Of a stretch of DNA of 6,853 nucleotides, positions 1 to 5,129 are shown piece after piece. The stretch lies in contig JAISWN010000290.1 in assembly GCA_031271075.1 (NCBI GenBank), forward strand, positions 1 to 6,853. The letters are read 5' to 3'. Made by a program: the position numbers and the translations under genes. Position 1 is the stretch's first letter; every line of letters begins with the position of its first letter. The notes beneath the pieces are model-generated. The model saw only the letters and a list, made by a program, of their open reading frames with translations, did no database searches and was not told where the DNA came from. Origin of the DNA: Treponema sp. (GTDB lineage Bacteria > Spirochaetota > Spirochaetia > Treponematales > Breznakiellaceae).

Positions 1-537
1 CCGGGACTCAAAGTCTCCGCCAAAGCCCCCAGCCCTTTCGCCCTTCCCCCGGGAACCCCCCTCCCCGAAGGTTTCACCGAATTCCGCCGGGACGCGGCCC
101 TGGCCTTCTGGCTGGAAGAACCGGAAAGCTACCTGAACCGTTTCCTCTCCGCCATGAACCTTCCCCTCCAGATCCCCGCCGAATCTTTCATGGCAAGCCT
201 CCACCAAGCGCAACAGGCTGCCAGGGAAACCGGGGGAGACGCGGATCCCGGGGAACAGCTTTACGAATCCCGTATCCGGATAAAGACCCCCCAGGCAAGT
301 CAGGCAAAGGGCCTTGTAACCCTCTTTTCCATGGCCCGGTTCTTTCTTTCCCAGGCCGCGCAAAACCCGGATGTGCAAAACGGCGGCGCCTCCGAAACGG
401 TGGCCCTCCTCAGCCTTCTCTTTGCCAACCCGCCATCCCTGGAAGGGGCCTTTCTCAATCTGCGCAGCGCCCCCATGAGCGGAAAGGACATCGCTTTACT
501 TTTCAACCTGTTTTCAGTATATTCATCCCAAAATTGA
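1..537 (+). CDS. Unidentified protein, 3' part of gene (5' end outside window)
   Basis: The frame is open from the first base to a TGA stop, giving at least 178 residues with no start visible. An ATG at 154 exists, but the 51 codons before it show the same G/C-rich third positions as the rest, so I read the gene as entering from the left. The visible part starts with a Pro/Ala-rich stretch (about residues 1-25 of the fragment). Next comes a segment rich in aromatic and acidic residues (FWLEEPESYLNRFL), then a mostly helical-looking C-terminal part with hydrophobic patches such as LFSMARFFLSQA and ALLSLLFANP. I see no clear membrane span, metal-binding cysteines (the fragment has none) or catalytic motif. 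I do not recognise the family. The fmdB-like gene follows 22 bp downstream on the same strand, so the two are probably co-transcribed. Confidence 0.75.
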   Translation, partial: PGLKVSAKAPSPFALPPGTPLPEGFTEFRRDAALAFWLEEPESYLNRFLSAMNLPLQIPAESFMASLHQAQQAARETGGDADPGEQLYESRIRIKTPQASQAKGLVTLFSMARFFLSQAAQNPDVQNGGASETVALLSLLFANPPSLEGAFLNLRSAPMSGKDIALLFNLFSVYSSQN

Positions 538-559
538 GGCGGTTTCAAAAGGATACCTT

Positions 560-880
560 ATGCCGACTTATAGTTACGAATGCAAAAGCTGCGGACACAA
601 TTTTGATGTATTTCAGAGCATGAGCGATGAGCCGGTAAAAGTCTGCCCCGAATGCGGCAGGGAAGTGCGGAGGCTCATCCAGGGCGGCACGGGCGTCATA
701 TTTAAAGGCTCCGGCTTTTATGTTACCGACAAGGGAAAGGGAAGCCCTGCCAAAGGAAGTCCCGCCGCGGAGGCCCCCAAGACCCCCGCAAAAACGCCGG
801 AACCCTCCTCCCCGGAGAAGACCGTAAACCCGCCGGAAAAGGCCAAAACGGAACCCGTAAAATCGGCCGGCAGCGCTTAA
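560..880 (+). CDS. FmdB-family zinc-ribbon protein
   Basis: This 106-residue protein opens with MPTYSYECKSCGHNFD, the hallmark of the FmdB/CxxC_CxxC_SSSS putative regulatory family. Cys8, Cys11, Cys29 and Cys32 form two CxxC knuckles that should bind one zinc ion. They are followed by the typical RLIQGGTGVIFKGSGFYVTD segment (about residues 38-57), which marks the end of the conserved domain. Residues from about 60 to the end are a low-complexity tail rich in Pro, Ala, Lys and Glu, probably disordered, as is common in the family. The name comes from a gene near formamidase/amidase operons. Its biochemical role is not settled, so I give no symbol. The ATG at 560 has an AAAAGGA Shine-Dalgarno-like stretch at 547-553. 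A second zinc-ribbon gene starts 24 bp downstream, which suggests an operon. Confidence 0.9.
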   Translation: MPTYSYECKSCGHNFDVFQSMSDEPVKVCPECGREVRRLIQGGTGVIFKGSGFYVTDKGKGSPAKGSPAAEAPKTPAKTPEPSSPEKTVNPPEKAKTEPVKSAGSA

Positions 881-904
881 GCGGCGCGGGGGAACTGTTC
901 AAAG

Positions 905-1234
905 ATGAAGGCTCCCCGTTTTTTCTGTGATAACTGCGGCGCCGAAGTCGACGGGAATACAAAAAAGTGCCCCCGCTGCGGGCGTTTTTTCGCGTCTGTT
1001 CGCTGCCCCCGTTGCGGCTTTACCGGGGCCGAAGAAGATTTTACCGCCGGCTGCCCGGCCTGCGGCTACTCCTCAGGCTCCGGCAGAGAAGGGGAAAAAT
1101 ACCAGGCCGGAAGCCGGCCCGAAAACAAACCGGAAGAACGCCAAGCGGCGGGGCCCCTTCCCCTCTGGGTCTACATCCTCACCGCCGCCGTGGCGGCCTT
1201 TGTTTTCGGCCTCCTCTTTACCTTTCTGCGGTAG
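905..1234 (+). CDS. Small double zinc-ribbon protein with C-terminal membrane anchor
   Basis: This 109-residue protein has four CxxC knuckles: Cys8/11, Cys22/25, Cys34/37 and Cys50/53, each followed by Gly. They pair naturally into two zinc ribbons (residues about 6-27 and 32-55). A charged, Gly/Pro-rich linker (about 57-84) leads to one hydrophobic segment (about 87-108, LWVYILTAAVAAFVFGLLFTFL) ending in a lone Arg. This looks like a tail-anchored membrane protein with its zinc ribbons in the cytoplasm; the topology is inferred. Similar zinc-ribbon plus transmembrane proteins are widespread, usually of unknown function. A GGGGGA stretch at 888-893 precedes the ATG by 11 bases, a rather long spacing. 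It follows the FmdB-like gene by 24 bp and is the last gene of the rightward unit. Other frames over this stretch are open only because of the base composition; the cysteine pattern identifies this frame. Confidence 0.85.
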   Translation: MKAPRFFCDNCGAEVDGNTKKCPRCGRFFASVRCPRCGFTGAEEDFTAGCPACGYSSGSGREGEKYQAGSRPENKPEERQAAGPLPLWVYILTAAVAAFVFGLLFTFLR

Positions 1235-1267
1235 TACCTTGTAAACACTAAATTCCGGCCGCCCTTG

Positions 1268-2674
1268 TTAAATTGTCGAGGGTTCTCCCCCGGCGTCAAA
1301 GCGCCCTCCCCCTTCCCCGCCCTCCAGGGCGAAGATCCGACATCCCAGGGCGTTTACCGGGTTTCCCGAAGCCGCGGCCTTTGGCGTACCCTTATGCGCG
1401 GATTCCCCGCCGGGGAGGAGGAGCAACAGTTTCAGGTAGTTTTCCGAGACCGCGGGGACAAAGCCTTCCGGGCAGCCTTCCGGGCCGGGATAGGCGAAAC
1501 GTTCCGGAACCGCCTCCACGGTTCTGCCCAGCCAGCGGCGGATGTAGGCGGCCCTGCCCCGCTTGGCCAGACGGCGGAGGGTTTCCACCCGGCGGGGTAT
1601 CTCCCCCGGAGAGACCGGATCTTTGAACCGGAAGGCAGGAGTGTCCGGGCGGGACGAATAGGGGAAGACGTGTATCCAGGCGAAGTCTATCCGCTTGCAG
1701 AGCTCCACGGTTTCCGCAAAGTCTTCCCCCTCCTCGCCGGGAAAACCGGCGATAATATCGCAGGCCAGGAAGGGATCGTCCTTGATAGCCCGGAGTTTCC
1801 CCGCGGCCGCGGCGGCTTCCTCCGCGGTATAGGGGCGGCCCATCCGTTTAAGCACCCTGTTGCTGCCCGACTGAAGGGACAGGTGAAAATGGGGCCGCAG
1901 CCGCCGATCCCCCAGGGCCGCGAACAGGCTTTCCGTAAGGGCCTCGGGCTCCAGGGAGGATAGCCGCAGGGCAATGCGGCGGGTATTTTCAAGCAGGAAG
2001 GCGATAAGGGCCCCCAGGCCTCCCAGCCGCCCGTCCCGGTACTGGGAGATGTTTACCCCGCTGAGCACCGCTTCCGCGTAGCCCTGCTCTTCAAGGGAAC
2101 GGAGCCGCCTGAGTACCGTATCCGCGTCAAGGCTGACGCTGTTTCCCCGGGCAACCCTTACCCGGCAATAGGCGCAGGCCTGATCGCAGCCGTCCTGTAT
2201 CTTGAGGAAAGGCCGGGAATGGAACGAAAGATCCGGGGCGTTAAAGGCAAAGGGGTCCGCGGCTATTCCCGCCTCCAGGGACAGAACATCCCGGCCCTTC
2301 GCGGCGTCGCCCATACGCCGGGGCAGATCCAGCAGGGCCGGTTTCAGATCCCCGGGAACCACAAAAAGACGCCGCCTTCCGCCTGAACCGGCGGGCGTTT
2401 CCTCCAGGGCGGCGATCTTTTCCGCCTCAAGCTGGGCGTAACAGCCGGTTACAATGACGAGGGAAGAGGGGTTTTCCTTCAGGAGCTTGCGGATGATCCG
2501 CCGGGCCTTCTGTTCGGCCATGGAGGTAACCGTGCAGGTATTGACCACCAGGATATCCGCCCCTTCCTCCCAGGGATTGACGGTAAAACCCGCGTCCCGG
2601 AAAGACGCGGCCACCGCCTCGCTTTCAAGCTGGTTTAACTTGCAGCCCAGGGTATAAATCGAGAAGGAAGGCAT
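1268..2674 (-). CDS. mtaB: tRNA t6A37 methylthiotransferase MtaB (radical SAM)
   Basis: This 468-residue enzyme belongs to the methylthiotransferase family, which adds a methylthio group to C2 of N6-threonylcarbamoyladenosine at tRNA position 37 (ms2t6A), using S-adenosylmethionine and two 4Fe-4S clusters. The N-terminal domain starts YTLGCKLNQLESEA, characteristic of MtaB/YqeV rather than MiaB or RimO. It supplies cluster ligands Cys11, Cys47 (NTCTVT) and Cys78 (TGCYAQ). The radical-SAM CxxxCxxC is Cys163, Cys167 and Cys170. Later landmarks are SLEP (about 240), HLSLQSGS (264-271), DIIAGFPGE (306-314) and HVFPYSSRPDT (335-345). The tail from about 375 fits a TRAM RNA-binding domain. The residues after the last cysteine read RVRVARG rather than the usual hydrophobic-Pro-Tyr-ARG. 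No Shine-Dalgarno sequence is evident before the ATG. The stop of the upstream TPR gene lies 12 bp away, so translation is probably coupled. The assignment to MtaB is by motif recall, not by search. Confidence 0.88.
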   Translation of the reverse strand: MPSFSIYTLGCKLNQLESEAVAASFRDAGFTVNPWEEGADILVVNTCTVTSMAEQKARRIIRKLLKENPSSLVIVTGCYAQLEAEKIAALEETPAGSGGRRRLFVVPGDLKPALLDLPRRMGDAAKGRDVLSLEAGIAADPFAFNAPDLSFHSRPFLKIQDGCDQACAYCRVRVARGNSVSLDADTVLRRLRSLEEQGYAEAVLSGVNISQYRDGRLGGLGALIAFLLENTRRIALRLSSLEPEALTESLFAALGDRRLRPHFHLSLQSGSNRVLKRMGRPYTAEEAAAAAGKLRAIKDDPFLACDIIAGFPGEEGEDFAETVELCKRIDFAWIHVFPYSSRPDTPAFRFKDPVSPGEIPRRVETLRRLAKRGRAAYIRRWLGRTVEAVPERFAYPGPEGCPEGFVPAVSENYLKLLLLLPGGESAHKGTPKAAASGNPVNALGCRIFALEGGEGGGRFDAGGEPSTI

Positions 2675-2686
2675 GAGACTGAAGGC

Positions 2687-3310
2687 TTAGCGGGAACTCA
2701 GGGCCTGCCGGGTACGGTCAAGGCCGCGGCGGGCATCGGAAAGCTGGGAATTGAGGGAAAGGGCCCGCTCGTAGGCGGCAATAGCCTCCGAGAAATCCCC
2801 CGCGTTCTCCCGGGCGTAGGCAAGCCGGGTCCACCAGGCGGCGTTTCCCGGCACCCAGTGAACCGCGGTAGACAGGGCAATATCGGCGTGCCGGAAACGG
2901 CCCAGGCGGATGTATATCTCCCCCAGGAAGTAGTACACCATGTCTATCCGCTGGCCTTCGGGGGCCAAGTTGACATATTCCTGGAAATACTGGAGGGCCT
3001 CGTTGTTGCGGCCCTCGTAGTAACTTATCTCCCCCAGAATTTCGATGATCCGGGTATCGTAGCGGCTCAGGTTCCGGCCCGAGCGGGCATAGGCCAGGGC
3101 TTCCTGGAAACGGTTAAGCCTGAGGAGGCTCCAGCATATCACCACATGGGAATCCAGGTTATTGGGATTCGCGGTGATTTCGTTTTTGCAGATATTCACC
3201 GCCCGCTCGTAGTTACCGTTCCGGTATTCCATGAGGGCGTCGGGCCGGGTTTGGGGAAAAAGCAGGCTCAGGGAAAGAAAAAAAAATACCGAAAGGAGCC
3301 GGCTTTTCAT
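2687..3310 (-). CDS. Exported TPR-repeat protein
   Basis: This 207-residue protein begins with a signal peptide: Lys2/Arg4, a hydrophobic core (about 5-18, LLSVFFFLSLSLLF), then PQT around residues 19-21 as a likely cleavage zone. There is no lipobox cysteine, so a soluble periplasmic protein is more likely than a lipoprotein. The mature part is almost entirely tetratricopeptide repeats. I count about five helix pairs, near residues 25-49, 55-81, 88-117, 124-154 and 158-187. The clearest are GEISYYEGRNNEALQYFQEY and the last, with its Gly-Asp-Phe-Ser-Glu-Ala turn. TPR arrays act as protein-protein scaffolds; no catalytic domain is attached. The start lies one base after the stop of the bactofilin gene (TAATATG), and mtaB follows 12 bp downstream, so it is the middle gene of a coupled operon. 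Nine consecutive T residues encode Phe9-Phe11. Its partner and role are unknown; a link to the envelope or to bactofilin is only inferred from position. Confidence 0.87.
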   Translation of the reverse strand: MKSRLLSVFFFLSLSLLFPQTRPDALMEYRNGNYERAVNICKNEITANPNNLDSHVVICWSLLRLNRFQEALAYARSGRNLSRYDTRIIEILGEISYYEGRNNEALQYFQEYVNLAPEGQRIDMVYYFLGEIYIRLGRFRHADIALSTAVHWVPGNAAWWTRLAYARENAGDFSEAIAAYERALSLNSQLSDARRGLDRTRQALSSR

Positions 3311-3311
3311 A

Positions 3312-3671
3312 TTACGGCGCCTTTTCGTCCATGCTGCACAGGCCGTTGAAGATACAGCCGGTCTCCATCATGATCTTCGGGGTATCCACGTTCCCCTGGA
3401 GCCTTCCCGTACCGCTTAGCTCCACCTTCTCCGAGGCGCTTACATTCCCCGTTACCGTACCCCGGATCACCACCCTGGGCGCGCTAATATCCGCATCCAC
3501 CACCGCGTCTTTATCAATTACCAAAATTCCCCTGGCGTTAATTTTTCCGGAAATCTTCCCCTGGATAAGAAAAGGTTTTTCAAAATTCAGGTCCCCGGAA
3601 AAATCGACATCAGGCGGCAGAATTGTATCAAAATCTTCATCTTCAAGCGTGTCGGTATGGACATCAGTCAT
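3312..3671 (-). CDS. Bactofilin (polymer-forming cytoskeletal protein)
   Basis: This 119-residue protein has the bactofilin (DUF583, formerly CcmA-like) pattern: a short acidic N-terminal tail (about 1-20), a core of repeating short beta strands (about 22-110), and a short C-terminal tail. The core shows the strand-turn periodicity of the bactofilin beta-helix: FLIQGKISGKINARGILVID, ADISAPRVVIRGTVTGNVSA, and GRLQGNVDTPKIMMETGCIFNG with the typical late Gly-x-Phe-x-Gly element. Bactofilins polymerise without nucleotide into filaments at the inner membrane and help set cell shape or position wall enzymes. The size is normal for the family. It is the first gene of the leftward operon and is divergent from purA. 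The ATG at 3671 has no Shine-Dalgarno sequence, and the best promoter-like match lies immediately upstream. No other ATG occurs before the conserved domain, so this start is the only plausible ATG start. Confidence 0.9.
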   Translation of the reverse strand: MTDVHTDTLEDEDFDTILPPDVDFSGDLNFEKPFLIQGKISGKINARGILVIDKDAVVDADISAPRVVIRGTVTGNVSASEKVELSGTGRLQGNVDTPKIMMETGCIFNGLCSMDEKAP

Positions 3672-3678
3672 AAATGAA

Positions 3679-3707
3679 ATTTAACCAGGGAAAGATACCC
3701 CCGTCAA
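3679..3707 (-). promoter_or_regulatory. Candidate sigma70-type promoter of the bactofilin-TPR-mtaB operon
   Basis: Reading the minus strand, TTGACG (3707-3702, five of six matches to the -35 consensus) is followed after exactly 17 bases by TTAAAT (3684-3679, four of six matches to the -10 consensus). Transcription would then begin around 3672-3673, only a base or two before the bactofilin ATG at 3671. That is consistent with the absence of a Shine-Dalgarno sequence and would give a leaderless transcript. The call rests on consensus matching only. Confidence 0.45.
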
Positions 3708-3774
3708 TAGGGCGCATGGGGATACAACTGCTGATAAATCTTGCAAGCCCCCCGCTTTTCGGCTACCTTAAGAT

Positions 3775-3780
3775 GGAGGA
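3775..3780 (+). promoter_or_regulatory. Ribosome binding site that fixes the purA start
   Basis: GGAGGA lies four bases before the ATG at 3785 and is the strongest Shine-Dalgarno match in the window. It selects the start giving MNVVVIGAQWGDEGKG, which is where the PurA family normally begins. The in-frame ATGs at 3674 and 3773 lack such a site and would add residues with no family counterpart. Confidence 0.85.
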
Positions 3781-3784
3781 TTCC

Positions 3785-5011
3785 ATGAATGTAGTGGTCA
3801 TCGGCGCCCAATGGGGTGACGAGGGAAAAGGCAAGATCGTTGATTACCTGGCCAACGAGGCCCAGGTAATCGTCCGTTATTCCGGCGGGGCCAACGCGGG
3901 GCATACCATTGTCATCGGCGGGGAGGAATATGCCCTGCACCTGATCCCTTCGGGGGTGTTTTACGCTGATAAGATAGCCATCCTCGGGGCGGGCATGGTG
4001 ATCGATCCGGTGGCCTTTTTTTCGGAACTTGAAATGCTCGAGGGCCGGGGTATTGATACGGAAGGCCGGGTCTTTATCTCCAACCGGGCCCATATCGTCC
4101 TTCCCCGGTACATCCGGCTCGACAAGGATCGGGACGATGCCCGTAAAAATCCAATCGGCACAACCGGCAGGGGTATCGGGATCAGCTATTCCATGAAAAG
4201 CGACCGGGACGGCATCCGTATCGCGGATCTTGCCTGGAAAGAGAAACTTGAGGAACTGGAAGCGGAGGATCGGGAATTCCTTGCTCCCTACATCGACCGG
4301 CTCCTGGCCATGTCGGTGGATCTTTTCTCCTACCTGAACCACCGCAAGAACTACCAGGTGCTGTTTGAAGGGGCCCAGGGAACCCTGCTGGATCTGGATC
4401 TGGGAACCTATCCCTACGTGTCCAGCGGTATGTCCTGCGCCGCCGGGGCGGCCATCGGGGGCTGCATCGGCCCCCGGGCCATCGACAAGGTTCTGGGGGT
4501 CTTCAAAGCCTATTCCACCCGGGTGGGGAACGGTCCCCTGCCCAGCGAATTCGACCCCGGTTCGGAGGATGAGCTTTGCCGCTTTGTCCGGGACACGGGC
4601 CGGGAATACGGGGTTACCACCGGGCGGCCCCGGCGCTGCGGTTACCTGGATCTGGTCTCCCTGCGTTACGCCTGCCTTACCAACTCCGTCGACTCCCTGG
4701 TGATGACCCACCTGGATGTTTACGACACCCTGGCGGAGATAAAGGCGTGTACCGCCTACCGCATCGACGGCAAAATCGTGGAAGCCTTCCCCGCCTCGGT
4801 GCCGGATCTCAACCGGGCCGTACCGGTGCTGCGTTCCTTCCCGGGCTGGAAAAGATCCCTGGCCAACGCCCTGACTTACGAGGAATTTCCGGTAGAGGCC
4901 ATGGAGTACATCGAATTCATCGAGCGTTTCTGCGAGACCCCTATTGATATTGTTTCCGTGGGCTACGACCGGAAGGCGACGATAATCCGGAAAAGCCCCT
5001 GGACCCGCTAA
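3785..5011 (+). CDS. purA: Adenylosuccinate synthetase PurA
   Basis: PurA joins IMP and aspartate using GTP to make adenylosuccinate, the first committed step from IMP to AMP, in the cytoplasm. This 408-residue protein opens with the signature GAQWGDEGKGK, giving Asp12 as catalytic base and the phosphate loop 11-17, followed by His40 (GANAGH). The IMP loop GTTGRGIG is at 125-132, FEGAQGTLLD at 194-203, KAYSTRVG at 241-248 and the aspartate/phosphate loop TTGRPRRCGYLD at 278-289. The guanine-recognition motif reads THLD (308-311), where the usual form is TKLD. The segment between GTTGRGIG and FEGAQG is about 24 residues shorter than in E. coli PurA, which largely explains the total of 408 against the usual 425-430. 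GIGISY replaces the common GIGPAY. All core motifs remain, so the enzyme is probably active. It is divergent from the bactofilin operon and followed by guaA after 118 bp. I found no convincing promoter in the 113-bp upstream gap. Confidence 0.96.
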   Translation: MNVVVIGAQWGDEGKGKIVDYLANEAQVIVRYSGGANAGHTIVIGGEEYALHLIPSGVFYADKIAILGAGMVIDPVAFFSELEMLEGRGIDTEGRVFISNRAHIVLPRYIRLDKDRDDARKNPIGTTGRGIGISYSMKSDRDGIRIADLAWKEKLEELEAEDREFLAPYIDRLLAMSVDLFSYLNHRKNYQVLFEGAQGTLLDLDLGTYPYVSSGMSCAAGAAIGGCIGPRAIDKVLGVFKAYSTRVGNGPLPSEFDPGSEDELCRFVRDTGREYGVTTGRPRRCGYLDLVSLRYACLTNSVDSLVMTHLDVYDTLAEIKACTAYRIDGKIVEAFPASVPDLNRAVPVLRSFPGWKRSLANALTYEEFPVEAMEYIEFIERFCETPIDIVSVGYDRKATIIRKSPWTR

Positions 5012-5038
5012 AAGAAAAAATCAGGGGTTTTTTCTTTT
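4991..5038 (+). terminator. Intrinsic terminator overlapping the end of purA
   Basis: CCCCTG (4996-5001, inside the last purA codons) pairs with CAGGGG (5022-5027), and TTTTTTCTTTT (5028-5038) follows directly. AAAAG at 4991-4995 can extend the stem into the T tract with one G-U pair. The loop is 20 bases, longer than usual for a terminator. An alternative 14-bp perfect hairpin, 5007-5020 with 5028-5041 around a 7-base loop, uses the same T tract and cannot coexist with the first. The second hairpin is AT-rich and lacks a U tract of its own, so the GC-stem form is the better terminator. Termination could be partial, leaving some readthrough into guaA. Confidence 0.6.
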
Positions 5039-5046
5039 AGCCTTGA

Positions 5047-5124
5047 GAGTTTTGGGGCAGAAGCGGTGCGCTTAGCAAAGGGCGTGGGGGCCCTAACCCC
5101 AAAACTCCACGTGCAATTTTGGAG
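5047..5124 (+). promoter_or_regulatory. Structured guaA leader: three-way junction with possible SD switch
   Basis: An 11-bp perfect inverted repeat (GAGTTTTGGGG 5047-5057, CCCCAAAACTC 5097-5107) would close a 39-base interior containing two further perfect 5-bp hairpins: 5061-5065/5069-5073 with a GTG loop, and 5079-5083/5090-5094. The 3' outer arm also matches the guaA ribosome-binding region. CTCCA (5105-5109) can pair with TGGAG (5120-5124), or CCAAAA (5099-5104) with TTTTGG (5117-5122), and either pairing excludes the outer stem. No T run follows the outer stem, so it is not an intrinsic terminator. I see none of the conserved purine-riboswitch junction sequence. The pairings are direct sequence observations. 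A regulatory role is inferred, and a dispersed repeat (REP-like palindrome) would look similar. Confidence 0.5.
5121..5124 (+). promoter_or_regulatory. guaA ribosome binding site
   Basis: GGAG lies five bases before the ATG at 5130 and is preceded by TTTT. It selects the start MDKILILDFGSQ, which is the normal beginning of GuaA. The site is complementary to part of the leader upstream (5105-5109), so it could be masked in one folding of the mRNA. Confidence 0.8.
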
Positions 5125-5129
5125 ACAAC

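Noticed and set aside
1235..1267. Bidirectional terminator between the convergent zinc-ribbon gene and mtaB
   Set aside because: The 33 bases hold only a CGGCCG palindrome and no stem followed by a T run.
1265..1963. 232-codon plus-strand frame opposite mtaB
   Set aside because: It has no recognisable domain and lies antisense to mtaB, whose cluster cysteines and family motifs are all present.
2858..3349. 163-codon plus-strand frame opposite the TPR and bactofilin genes
   Set aside because: It spans the junction of two recognised minus-strand genes and has no coherent domain.
3694..3725. Dyad formed by GATACCCCC and GGGGATAC in the bactofilin-purA gap
   Set aside because: Only CCCC and GGGG can pair; the flanking bases are a direct GATAC repeat, not complementary, and 27 bases apart.
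3741..3769. purA promoter TTGCAA, 17 bases, TACCTT
   Set aside because: The -10 has only three matches, and the start would fall on the purA Shine-Dalgarno sequence.
3674..3784. N-terminal extension of purA by 37 codons, or a small leader peptide
   Set aside because: It is in frame with purA, but there is no ribosome binding site at 3674, the added residues match no PurA, and GGAGGA points to 3785.
3704..4711. 335-codon open frame on the minus strand across purA
   Set aside because: It is antisense to a clearly recognised purA, has no family motif, and is expected from the G/C-rich third positions of the real gene.
5042..5129. Known guanine or adenine riboswitch upstream of guaA
   Set aside because: There is a three-way-junction shape, but I could not find the conserved purine-aptamer junction and loop bases, and the stem lengths differ.
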